Position numbers and translations under genes: made by a program
DNA from: Acidimicrobiales bacterium
Lineage (GTDB): Bacteria; Actinomycetota; Acidimicrobiia; Acidimicrobiales; RAAP-2
Reading direction: 5' to 3'
Length of the DNA: 42,083 bases
Assembly: GCA_017883065.1 (NCBI GenBank)
Contig: JADGOG010000008.1
Span: forward strand, 1-42,083
Notes under the pieces: model-generated
The model's database searches: none
What the model was told of the DNA's origin: nothing
What the model saw: the letters and a program-made list of their open reading frames with translations, nothing else
Shown here: positions 24,680-32,313 of the stretch, in pieces
How positions within the stretch are numbered: position 1 is the first letter of the stretch
Layout of the letters: each line of letters begins with the position of its first letter

Positions 24680-25243
24680 ATGAACCGGCCATCGATGACC
24701 CGACCGCCGGACGGCGCGATCGCCGCCGCCGCATCGGGCGACCGCCTGGTCGTCTGCTTCGTCTGCACCGGCAACATCTGCCGGTCGCCCATGGCCGACG
24801 TGGTCCTCCGCCAGCTGGCCGCGGACACCACGATGGCTGACGGCACGACGTTGGCCGACCGTCTCGCCATCTCCAGCGCCGGCACCGGCGGATGGCACCA
24901 GGGCGAGCCGATGGACCCGAGGGCCCGGGCCGCCCTGGAGCGCCGGGGCTACACCGACCACGGCCACCGGGCCCAGAAGTTCGAGGCCCGCTGGTTCGAG
25001 TCGACCGACCTGGTGGTGTGCCTGGACCGGGGCCACCAGCAGACGCTGTTGAGCCTGGGAAGGGGGCGGGCGGGGGACACCCGCTTCGACGACCTCCTGG
25101 TCATGCTGCGCACCTTTGACCCTGGTGCCGGAGGAGCCGTCGATGTCCCCGACCCGTACTACGGCGACGACGCCGACTTCGAGCTCTGCCTGACCCTGGT
25201 CGAACGCGGGTGCCGGGGGCTGGTCGACCGACTCGTCGGCTAG
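24680..25243 (+). CDS. Low-molecular-weight protein tyrosine phosphatase
   Basis: The 187-residue protein has the LMW-PTP P-loop CTGNICRS (Cys29 nucleophile, Arg35) and the general-acid motif DPYY (Asp158). A 20-residue polar leader precedes the first strand DRLVVCFVC. Such enzymes dephosphorylate tyrosine on bacterial kinases or host proteins, and sometimes arsenate. No tyrosine kinase or exopolysaccharide gene is near, so the partner is unknown. It stands alone on the plus strand, followed by a convergent sulfatase after 20 bases. Confidence 0.92.
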   Translation: MNRPSMTRPPDGAIAAAASGDRLVVCFVCTGNICRSPMADVVLRQLAADTTMADGTTLADRLAISSAGTGGWHQGEPMDPRARAALERRGYTDHGHRAQKFEARWFESTDLVVCLDRGHQQTLLSLGRGRAGDTRFDDLLVMLRTFDPGAGGAVDVPDPYYGDDADFELCLTLVERGCRGLVDRLVG

Positions 25244-25263
25244 GTCCTCAGCCGACCGACCCG

Positions 25264-26835
25264 TTAGCCGAAGGTGACGAACGCCTCGCGCTCGTAGGAG
25301 CGCAGGCGCTCGTAGGTGTCGGCCAGCTCGGAGCGCCGGGAGCGGTCGTTGGCCAGGTTGACCAGCTCGTGCGGGTCCGAGTCGTGGTCGTACCACTCGT
25401 GGTCGTTGTCGTCGAAGGCGCAGTCGACGTCGAACAGCTTCCGGCCGGGTGAGCGGCCCCACAGTCCGGTCGACGGCTTGCCCCCGCCGACGCCGTAGTA
25501 GCGGGCGTACTTGGTGGTCCCGTCGAAGAAGCCGCGCAGGGCGTAGCGCACGTTGTTCAGGGCGGTGGTCTGAGCCGAGTCCTGGGCGAAGAGGATGTGG
25601 TCCCGCACCGACACCGAGGGGTCGGCCAGCACCGGGGTGAGGTCGGCACCCTGGACCGTGGCTCCCCAGACCGCCGGATCCACGCCGGCCAGCGAGCAGA
25701 TGGTGGCGGCCAGATCCACGTGGGAGCCCAACGAGGAGGTCACCGAGCCCGGGGAGGTGGTGCCGGGCACCTTGACGTAGAGCGGGACCCGCATGATCTC
25801 GTCGTAGATGAACGGGCCCTTGGAGCGGAGCCCGTGGGAGCCGCACATGTCGCCGTGGTCGGAGGTGAAGATGATGACGGTGTCGTCCCAGGCCCCGGAG
25901 GCCTCCAGGGCCGAGAGCACGGTCCCGAGATTGCGGTCGGCCATCTGGTGGAGATGGGCGTAGTAGTCGAGATGGCGGAGCCAGGCACCCTTGTCGGCCG
26001 GGTCGATGTACCCCCACAGCCCGTGCTGCTGGTCCCAGCGCCACTGCCGGTGGGCCTCGGGTTTGGTGTGGAGGTCGTCGTCGAAGTTGGCCGGGAGCCG
26101 GTCGACCACTTCGGGGTAGGGCTCGGTGAAGACGGGGAGGGGGTCGTCGTCCTTCCAGGCGGCGGACTCGAGCACCTGGCGGATGGCGGCCACGTCGTCG
26201 GGGTGACCCTCCCGGTAGCCAGGTTGGTCCACCGGGAACCACATGACGTCGTGCGGGTTGACCAGCGCCACGGTCAGGAACCAGGGTTGGGCAGCCTCTG
26301 GCCCGCCGGACTCTGCTCCGCCGGACTCTGCTCCGCCGGGACCCGTCGCGCCGGATCCGGCGTGCTCGGTGAGCCAGTGGGCGGCATTGGAGGCGATGAT
26401 CGGGTCGAAGTGGACACCGGTGCCGGCCCAGCCCATGAAGTGCCGGTCGTTCCCGTCCCAGTCGGCGAAGCCGTACGCCTCCATGTCCGGGGTGGGGGAG
26501 TGGGACAGGTGCCATTTGCCGATGTAGGACGAGCGGTAGCCGGCCCCGTCGAGCAGCGAGCCGAGGGTGGGGGTGGACGTCGGGAGCTCGTCGTGCTCGG
26601 GCATGATCACGTTGTCGAGCACCCCGTGGCCCTGGAGGTAGCGGCCGGTGAACAGGCTGGCCCGGCTGGGGGAGCACGGCGACGAGTGGGTGAAGTAGTC
26701 GGTGAACTCGAGTCCCTCGGCCCGTAGGCGGTCCCGCCAGGGGAGCGAGACCTCAGACGGCAGCCAGGAGCGCTGGCGCTCCTGATCGGAGACGATGAGG
26801 AGGATGTTGGGACGCTTGCCGGTGGGCTGGACCAT
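25264..26835 (-). CDS. Type I sulfatase (formylglycine-dependent arylsulfatase-like)
   Basis: The 523-residue protein has the sulfatase signature CSPSRASLFTG, in which Cys54 would be converted to formylglycine, plus metal-binding Asp17-Gln18 near the start and TSDHGD later. It hydrolyses sulfate esters in this family. No signal peptide is seen, so the substrate would be cytosolic. An internal Gly-Ala-Glu-Ser tandem insertion near residue 170 is encoded by a 15-base duplication. The gene is divergent from the DUF35-Ltp operon, and a KstR-like palindrome lies in the shared gap. That raises the possibility that the substrate is a steroid sulfate; this is inference. Confidence 0.92.
   Translation of the reverse strand: MVQPTGKRPNILLIVSDQERQRSWLPSEVSLPWRDRLRAEGLEFTDYFTHSSPCSPSRASLFTGRYLQGHGVLDNVIMPEHDELPTSTPTLGSLLDGAGYRSSYIGKWHLSHSPTPDMEAYGFADWDGNDRHFMGWAGTGVHFDPIIASNAAHWLTEHAGSGATGPGGAESGGAESGGPEAAQPWFLTVALVNPHDVMWFPVDQPGYREGHPDDVAAIRQVLESAAWKDDDPLPVFTEPYPEVVDRLPANFDDDLHTKPEAHRQWRWDQQHGLWGYIDPADKGAWLRHLDYYAHLHQMADRNLGTVLSALEASGAWDDTVIIFTSDHGDMCGSHGLRSKGPFIYDEIMRVPLYVKVPGTTSPGSVTSSLGSHVDLAATICSLAGVDPAVWGATVQGADLTPVLADPSVSVRDHILFAQDSAQTTALNNVRYALRGFFDGTTKYARYYGVGGGKPSTGLWGRSPGRKLFDVDCAFDDNDHEWYDHDSDPHELVNLANDRSRRSELADTYERLRSYEREAFVTFG
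26305..26339. repeat. In-frame 15-base tandem repeat inside the sulfatase gene
   Basis: GCCGGACTCTGCTCC occurs twice in a row plus a five-base partial third copy. It encodes a repeated Gly-Ala-Glu-Ser-Gly loop and keeps the reading frame, in a region where sulfatases usually have a variable loop. Confidence 0.85.
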
Positions 26836-26892
26836 GGTCTGCCACGGTAGCGCCGGCCTCGTACGGCGGCTCGCCGGCCATGTTGGCGCCCA

Positions 26893-26914
26893 AAAGTGAA
26901 ATGTGTTCTACTTT
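26893..26914. promoter_or_regulatory. KstR-like palindromic operator between sulfatase and DUF35-Ltp operon
   Basis: The sequence AAAGTGAAATGTGTTCTACTTT is an imperfect palindrome. Its core TGAAATGTGTTCTA matches the KstR consensus TnnAACnnGTTnnA at seven of eight fixed positions (AAT instead of AAC). It lies 58 bases from the sulfatase start and 43 bases from the DUF35 start. A possible -10 (TAGACA at 26931) would put the -35 of the DUF35 promoter over the site, as expected for repression. KstR controls cholesterol catabolism in mycobacteria and rhodococci; a KstR gene is not in the window. Confidence 0.5.
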
Positions 26915-26956
26915 CGCGAGTTCACGTCCGTAGACATGCCAGGGGGAGGAACGGCG

Positions 26957-27418
26957 ATGCCCGAGAGCGAAGCGCTGCATGCAGAGCATCACCTCGAATA
27001 CCCGTATTCACGGTCGGTCGGTCCGGTCATCGGAGCGTTCCTGACCGGACTCCGTGACGGGAAGTTGTTCGGTGTGACCGGGGCCGGGGGCACGGTCATC
27101 GTGCCGCCCACCGAGTACGACCCGACCACCGGGGACGACACCGGCGAGATGGTCGAGGTCGGTCCGGGCGGCGTGGTCGAGTCATGGGCGTGGGTGTCCC
27201 ATCCGCTGCGCAAGCATCCGCTGCAGACGCCCTTCGCCTGGGCCCTGATCCGTCTGGACGGGGCGGACACCGCCATGCTCCACGTGGTCGATGCCGGAGG
27301 ACCGGACAAGCTGGCCACCGGTGACCGTGTCACGGTGAAGTACCGGCCCGCCTCCGAGCGCATCGGAGCCATGGCCGACATCGAGGCCTTCGTGCCCGAG
27401 GGAGGAGCCGGCGCATGA
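26957..27418 (+). CDS. OB-fold DUF35 protein without zinc ribbon (first of a split pair)
   Basis: The 153-residue protein matches the DUF35/OB-fold acyl-CoA-associated family: an N-terminal YPYSRSVGPVIGAFLTGLRDGKLFGV helix-strand (about 18-43), then OB-fold strands with GVVESWAWV and FAWALIRLDGADTAML. It lacks the zinc-binding Cys of the classical rubredoxin-like part. The ATG was chosen for its GGAGGAA ribosome site. Its stop overlaps the next DUF35 start in ATGA. DUF35 proteins partner with thiolase-fold Ltp enzymes or hydratases in steroid side-chain degradation. In M. tuberculosis a single longer DUF35 protein (Rv3521) precedes ltp4-ltp3; here the job may be split in two. Confidence 0.85.
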   Translation: MPESEALHAEHHLEYPYSRSVGPVIGAFLTGLRDGKLFGVTGAGGTVIVPPTEYDPTTGDDTGEMVEVGPGGVVESWAWVSHPLRKHPLQTPFAWALIRLDGADTAMLHVVDAGGPDKLATGDRVTVKYRPASERIGAMADIEAFVPEGGAGA

Positions 27419-27924
27419 GTGACGAGACGACCGACGCACCAGGGCCGGTGACCATGCTGGCCACCCCGATCGGGCTCGACTTCGACTTCACCCCGGGCAT
27501 CGCCCAGTCGAAGTTCCTCCGCGGCCTGGAGCAGGGCAAGTTCCTGGGTCAGCGGTGCCCGGTGTGCGGGAAGGTCTATGTGCCGTCCCGGGGATCGTGC
27601 CCGACCGACGGCGTCCCCACCACCGAAGACGTGGAGCTGTCCAATGTGGGCACCGTGACCACCTACTGCGTGGTCAACGTCCCCTTCGCCGGCCAGTCCA
27701 TCGAGATCCCCTACATCTGCGCCCAGATCCTGCTGGACGGGGCCAACCTGTCCTTCATGGGCCTCCTGCAGGAGATCCCCACCGACCAGATCCGCATGGG
27801 CATGCGGGTCGAGGCGGTGTGGGTCGAGCCCGACCAGTTGACGCCGTCGCTGGCCTCGGTCAGGTACTTCCGCCCGGTGGACGAGCCCGACGCCGACTAC
27901 GAGACCTACAAGGAGTACCTGTGA
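27415..27924 (+). CDS. Zn-ribbon OB-fold DUF35 protein (second of a split pair)
   Basis: The 169-residue protein is a complete DUF35 unit: N-terminal helix FTPGIAQSKFLRGLEQGKFLG, zinc ribbon RCPVCGKVYVPSRGSCP with Cys near 44, 47 and 61, and OB-fold strands VELSNVGTVTTYCVV and SFMGLLQEI. It overlaps the first DUF35 gene at its start (ATGA) and the thiolase-fold gene at its end (GTGA), so the products are made together. In known systems DUF35 proteins bind thiolase-fold partners and are needed for aldolase or thiolase activity on steroid CoA esters. A complex of this type is the likely role. Confidence 0.9.
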   Translation: MSDETTDAPGPVTMLATPIGLDFDFTPGIAQSKFLRGLEQGKFLGQRCPVCGKVYVPSRGSCPTDGVPTTEDVELSNVGTVTTYCVVNVPFAGQSIEIPYICAQILLDGANLSFMGLLQEIPTDQIRMGMRVEAVWVEPDQLTPSLASVRYFRPVDEPDADYETYKEYL

Positions 27925-28997
27925 GCGCCGCCGCCCGCACCCCTCGTCCGGTGTCGATCGCCTCGTTCGCGCAGATGCAGAACGTGCGCAAGGACGACGA
28001 GCACAACGAGGTCGAGATGCTCATGCCGGTCATTGCCGAGGTGTTCGGCAACATCGGCATCACCAAGGACGACGTCGACTTCATCTGCTCAGGGTCGACC
28101 GACTACCTGATCGGCGGCCCGTTCAGCTTCGTCATGGCCCTCGACGCGGTGGGCGTCTGGCCGCCCCGGTCCGAGAGCCACGTGGAGATGGACGGTGCCT
28201 GGGCCCTGTACGAAGCCTGGGTGCTGCTGCAGGAGGGCGAGATCGACGCGGCACTGGTGTACTCCTTCGGGCGCTCGTCGCTGGGCGACCTCAACGAGAT
28301 CCTCTCGCTGCAGCTGGATCCCTACTACCTGGCGCCGATGTGGCCGGACACGGTCAGCCTGGCCGCGCTGCAGGCCCGGGCCCTCATCGACGCGGGAAAG
28401 GCCACCGAGGCGGACTTCGCCGCCATCGCCGCCCGCAGCCGCAAGGACGCCCTCTCCAACCCCAAGGCCCAGGTGGCCAACGACATCCCGGCGGAGACGC
28501 TGCTGGAGGACGAGTACGTGGTCTCCCCGCTGCGCCGCCACGCGCTGCCTCCGATCACCGACGGTGCCGCGGCCATCGTGCTGGCTGCCGGCGACAAGGC
28601 CCGCCAGTGGTCGGACAAGCCGGTGTGGATCACCGGGTTCGACCACCGGATCGAGACCCACTCGCTCGGGGCCCGTGACCTCACCTCGTCCCCGTCGACG
28701 ACCAGGGCGGCCGAGGTGGCCGGCCTGGCCGACGGCCCGGTCGACGTGGCCGAGATCCACGCCCCCTACGCCCACCAGGAGATCATCATCCGCGAGGCGC
28801 TCGGCCTGGACGAGACCGTCCCGATCAATCCGTCCGGCGGCCCGCTGGCCGCCAACCCCTTGATGTCCGCCGGTCTCATCCGGATCGGCGAAGCCGCAGC
28901 CAGCATCAAGTCGGGCAAGGCCAAGCGGGCGGTGGCCCACGCCACCTCGGGGCCCTGCCTCCAACAGAACCTCGTCTGCGTCCTGGAGGGTGAGTGA
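27921..28997 (+). CDS. Thiolase-fold lipid-transfer protein (Ltp4-like), catalytic Cys missing
   Basis: The 358-residue protein has the SCP2-type thiolase fold (DVDFICSGSTDYLIGG, then ITDGAAAIVLAAGDKA and NPSGGPLAANPLMSAGLIRIGEAA). Where thiolases carry the nucleophilic Cys (as in C-S-T-G-S), this protein has Asp91 (EMDGAWAL). Similar Cys-less Ltp proteins act as retro-aldolases on steroid side chains, so an aldolase or transfer role is favoured over thiolysis. It starts at GTG, overlapping the DUF35 stop, and its own stop overlaps the next thiolase-fold gene. The gene order resembles Rv3521-ltp4-ltp3 of M. tuberculosis, where ltp4 encodes a protein of similar length. The symbol is left blank because orthology is inferred. 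Confidence 0.88.
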   Translation: MSAAARTPRPVSIASFAQMQNVRKDDEHNEVEMLMPVIAEVFGNIGITKDDVDFICSGSTDYLIGGPFSFVMALDAVGVWPPRSESHVEMDGAWALYEAWVLLQEGEIDAALVYSFGRSSLGDLNEILSLQLDPYYLAPMWPDTVSLAALQARALIDAGKATEADFAAIAARSRKDALSNPKAQVANDIPAETLLEDEYVVSPLRRHALPPITDGAAAIVLAAGDKARQWSDKPVWITGFDHRIETHSLGARDLTSSPSTTRAAEVAGLADGPVDVAEIHAPYAHQEIIIREALGLDETVPINPSGGPLAANPLMSAGLIRIGEAAASIKSGKAKRAVAHATSGPCLQQNLVCVLEGE

Positions 28998-30151
28998 TGG
29001 CAGAGCGCTGTGCAGTGATCGGAGTGGGGCAGACCCACCACAAGGCCAAGCGGGAGGACGTGTCCATCGCCGGCCTGGTTCGTGAGGCGGCCAAGGCCGC
29101 CCTGGCCGACGCCGACCTGACCTGGTCGGACATCGACGCGGTGGTCATCGGCAAGGCCCCCGACATGTTCGAGGGCAACATGATGCCGGAGATCTACCTG
29201 GCCCCCGCCCTCGGTGCGGTGGGCAAGCCCATGTTCCGGGTCCACACCGCCGGGTCGGTGGGCGGGTCCACCGCCCTGGTCGCCGCCCACCTGGTCAAGT
29301 CGGGTATCCACAAGCGGGTGCTGACCGTCGCCTACGAGAAGCAGTCCGACTCGGACGCCATGTGGGCGCTGTCGGTGCCCCAGCCCTTCGCCGCCCCGTT
29401 GCTGGCCGGCGCCGGCGGGTACTTCGCCCCGCACATCCGGGCCTACATGCGCCGGTCCGGCGCCCCCGAGCACATCGGTCGGATGGTGGCGGTCAAGGAC
29501 CGCCAGAACGCCATGCGCAACCCCTACGCCCACCTGCACCTGGCCGACATCGACATGAAGATGGTCGAGGAGTCGATGATGCTGTGGGACCCGCTCCGCT
29601 ACCTCGAGGCGTGCCCGTCCTCCGACGGTGCCGCCGCCATGGTCCTGGCCGCCGAGGACGCGCTCTCCGGCCAGTACCCGCCGGCGTGGATCCATGGCAC
29701 GGCCATGCGGTCCGAGCCGACCATGTTCGCCGGACGGGACCAGGTGAACCCGCAGGCCGGCCGCGACTGCTCGGCCGACGTCTACGCCCAGGCCGGCATC
29801 ACCAACCCGCGTGAGCAGTTCGACTGCGCCGAGGTCTACGTGCCCTTCAGCTGGTACGAACCGATGTGGTTGGAGAACCTCGGGTTCTGCGACCTGGGCG
29901 ACGGGTGGAAACTGACCGAATCGGGGGCCACCGCCTTCGACGGAGACATCCCCTGGAACGCCTCAGGCGGCGTGCTCTCGTCCAACCCGATCGGAGCGTC
30001 GGGGATGCTCCGCTTTCTCGAGGTGGCCATGCAGGTGCGCGGCCAGGCCGGAGAGCACCAGGTCGACGGGGCCAAGCTGGCCCTCGGCCAGGCCTACGGC
30101 GGCGGCTCTCAGTTCTTCTCCATGTGGGTGGTCGGGAGCGCCAAGCCCTGA
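28997..30151 (+). CDS. Thiolase-fold lipid-transfer protein (Ltp3-like), catalytic Cys missing
   Basis: The 384-residue protein is a second SCP2-type thiolase. It has the segment MFRVHTAGSVGGSTALVAAH where the active-site Cys loop normally lies, with Ser87 in the Cys position. DGAAAMVLAAEDAL and PWNASGGVLSSNPIGASGMLRFLEVA, with its conserved Gly-rich loop, follow. ATG was chosen (GGAGG seven bases upstream); the preceding GTG overlaps the previous stop too and is the alternative. It is the last gene of the DUF35-DUF35-Ltp-Ltp operon. By synteny with M. tuberculosis ltp3 it probably works on CoA-activated side-chain intermediates of sterols together with the paired protein. Confidence 0.88.
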   Translation: MAERCAVIGVGQTHHKAKREDVSIAGLVREAAKAALADADLTWSDIDAVVIGKAPDMFEGNMMPEIYLAPALGAVGKPMFRVHTAGSVGGSTALVAAHLVKSGIHKRVLTVAYEKQSDSDAMWALSVPQPFAAPLLAGAGGYFAPHIRAYMRRSGAPEHIGRMVAVKDRQNAMRNPYAHLHLADIDMKMVEESMMLWDPLRYLEACPSSDGAAAMVLAAEDALSGQYPPAWIHGTAMRSEPTMFAGRDQVNPQAGRDCSADVYAQAGITNPREQFDCAEVYVPFSWYEPMWLENLGFCDLGDGWKLTESGATAFDGDIPWNASGGVLSSNPIGASGMLRFLEVAMQVRGQAGEHQVDGAKLALGQAYGGGSQFFSMWVVGSAKP

Positions 30152-30209
30152 GCGGACGGGTCCGGGCGATCCGCAGGCGCATCGTCTGCTGACGCGCCCG
30201 CCCCCATGC

Positions 30210-31400
30210 TCAGTTCCCCGGCGCTCCGGGGCAGGATCCGGCCGACAGCCCGGTCGGCGTGCCGGCAGTGAGCGTCGACGACCCTGGAACATTCCCGTCG
30301 GCGGTCATGGCGGACAGCGCCGCCGCCGAGCCCTTCAAGGTGCCGTCGAGGAAGTCGGTGGTCACCCGCCGCACGGTGTCGAGGGGCGTGCCCACTTCCA
30401 GGTAGGGACCCTGGTGGGACTGGCCCGCCATCGACAGGTAGTACTTGGGACGGGGCGCCTGGTCGTAGAGCTGGACGCTGCAGCCCTCCGGATTGACGTC
30501 GTCGCCGGTTCCCTGCACCACCAGCAGCGGGAGGTGGGTCGGCGTCGAGAAGTAGGTGCCCCCGAAGGGGGCGTACTCGGCTCCCGACAGGATCACCGCG
30601 GCACGGATCCGTGCGTCCCGGCAACACGGATCGGCCACGGCGGCCAGAGTCACATCCCCGCCGTCGGAGTGGCCGATGGCCGCGATCTCGTCAGGTTCGA
30701 TCACGCCGGCCAGGGTGCCCGACGGGCCACCCGCCGCCCCGGTGCCCAGCAGGGCGGTGATCACTGCTGACAGATCGCCGGGATGGTGGACGATGTCGCT
30801 CTCGTCCAACCCGCCGGGTGAGGACGGCGTGGTGAAGGGGTAGACCGGGTCGGCCACCACGTAGCCGGCGGCGGCCCAGGCGGTGAGCAGGGTCGAGTAC
30901 TCCTCGGGGCTCACCGCGTAGCCGCCGGAGAACAACACCAGGGGAAACGGCCCCGATGCACGATCGGGAGTGGCCGGGGTCTGCGACCCACCCGTCCCCG
31001 GCACGGCCGGATAGCGCACGTAGGCGGTCAGGGTGCGGGCGGCGTGGCCGGAGGCGGCCGGCTCGGACACGGTCAGCGACAGGGAGCCGACGGCGAACGG
31101 ACCGTGGGCGGAGGGAGCAGTGGTCGAGGTCGGCGACGGAGCGGTGGTCGAGCTCCTCGTCGCCACGGTGGTTGGTGACGAGGCGGGTCCCGTCGTGGTC
31201 TCGGCGACCACCACCACGGCCGCAGCCACCACGACGATCAGGACGACCACCACCATCCGCCTGCGCATCACGGCACGCCTGCGCGCCACCGTCCGCCTGC
31301 GGTCGCTGGTCGGTGCCACCGGGCGAAGCCTAGCGACGGGCCGGGTCCGACCCGGGGTCGGAGCTGGCCCGTCGTCGACCGGGCCCTGGGAACCGGCCAC
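30210..31400 (-). CDS. Membrane-anchored or secreted alpha/beta hydrolase
   Basis: The 396-residue protein has a basic N-terminus, one strong hydrophobic stretch (about residues 50-65, rich in Val) that can act as signal peptide or anchor, a Thr/Ser-rich spacer, then an alpha/beta hydrolase domain. The nucleophile motif is GHSDGG, and candidates for acid and base are GTGDD and the His in QSHQGPY. The pattern resembles dienelactone-hydrolase or polyester-hydrolase-like secreted esterases. The GTG start near the divergent YoaK gene is used; an internal ATG at 31268, right before the hydrophobic segment, is a good alternative. The substrate is unknown. Confidence 0.83.
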   Translation of the reverse strand: MAGSQGPVDDGPAPTPGRTRPVARLRPVAPTSDRRRTVARRRAVMRRRMVVVVLIVVVAAAVVVVAETTTGPASSPTTVATRSSTTAPSPTSTTAPSAHGPFAVGSLSLTVSEPAASGHAARTLTAYVRYPAVPGTGGSQTPATPDRASGPFPLVLFSGGYAVSPEEYSTLLTAWAAAGYVVADPVYPFTTPSSPGGLDESDIVHHPGDLSAVITALLGTGAAGGPSGTLAGVIEPDEIAAIGHSDGGDVTLAAVADPCCRDARIRAAVILSGAEYAPFGGTYFSTPTHLPLLVVQGTGDDVNPEGCSVQLYDQAPRPKYYLSMAGQSHQGPYLEVGTPLDTVRRVTTDFLDGTLKGSAAALSAMTADGNVPGSSTLTAGTPTGLSAGSCPGAPGN

Positions 31401-31530
31401 CGTGGTGGCCCGCTCCCTCCGGCCGGCTCGGCCCGCCGGCTCGGCCCGTCCGGTCCCGGCAATGCCTGGCTGCTCCCGTTACCGTCGGTCCGGCAGTGAT
31501 CCGTGACCCGAACAGCCGAGGAGCCATCCG

Positions 31531-32265
31531 ATGAGCGACACCGTGAACGACGCCTGGCACATGCTCGCCCCCCCGGTCGGGGATCCACACGGGCCGCTCG
31601 CCCCGCTTCTGCTCGGCCTCACCGTGGTGACCGGCCTGGTGGATGCGTTCAGCTATCTGGTACTCGGGCACGTGTTCGTGGCCAACATGACCGGCAACGT
31701 GGTGTTCCTGGCCTTTGCGCTGGTCGGCGCCAGCGGCTTCTCCACCGCCGCCTCGCTGTTGGCCCTGGTGGCCTTCTCCCTGGGGGCGGTGGTCAGTGGA
31801 AGGGTGGTGGCCCACCTCGGAGGCGGGCGCGGCCGGATGCTGGCGGTGTCCACCGCCTGCGAGGTGGTGCTGGTGGTTGGCTCCCTGATCGTGGGATGGA
31901 GCAGCTCGACCCCCGGTGCCGGGGCACCCCGTTACGTCCTGATCGCACTGTTGGGCCTGGCCACCGGCATGCAGAACGGCACGGCCCGCAAGCTGGCCGT
32001 GCCCGATCTGACCACCACGGTGCTCACCATGACCATCACCGGTGCGGCCTTCGACAGCCGATTGGCCGGCGGGGTCGGATCGAAGATCGGACGGCGGGGA
32101 CTGTCGGCCGGAGCCATGTTCGTCGGTGCCCTGGTCGGTGCCGCTCTCGTCCTGCACTCCGACAAGCCGCTGGCCCTGCTGGTCGCCGTGGTCGTGCTGG
32201 TGCCGATTGCGGTGATGGCGGGGACGCTCTCCCGTGCGCATCCGGTCTGGGACCGCGCCGCCTGA
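31531..32265 (+). CDS. YoaK/DUF1275-family membrane protein
   Basis: The 244-residue protein has about six hydrophobic helices and the typical DUF1275 pattern: LTVVTGLVDAFSYLVLGHVFVANMTGNVVFL near the start, GLATGMQNGTARKL and VLTMTITGAA in the middle. Function of the family is not established; it may be a transporter or regulator. The ATG was chosen because it begins the conserved first helix region. It is divergent from the alpha/beta hydrolase and convergent with the phosphoesterase gene. Confidence 0.9.
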   Translation: MSDTVNDAWHMLAPPVGDPHGPLAPLLLGLTVVTGLVDAFSYLVLGHVFVANMTGNVVFLAFALVGASGFSTAASLLALVAFSLGAVVSGRVVAHLGGGRGRMLAVSTACEVVLVVGSLIVGWSSSTPGAGAPRYVLIALLGLATGMQNGTARKLAVPDLTTTVLTMTITGAAFDSRLAGGVGSKIGRRGLSAGAMFVGALVGAALVLHSDKPLALLVAVVVLVPIAVMAGTLSRAHPVWDRAA

Positions 32266-32276
32266 GGTCACCGGCC

Positions 32277-32293
32277 ACCCGGTCGATCCGGGT
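32277..32293. terminator. Possible hairpin between convergent genes
   Basis: ACCCGG-TCGAT-CCGGGT forms a 6-base-pair stem in the short gap between the YoaK and phosphoesterase genes. There is no T-tract on either side, so termination is only suggested. Confidence 0.3.
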
Positions 32294-32313
32294 CGGTCCG
32301 TCCATCCGGGCGC

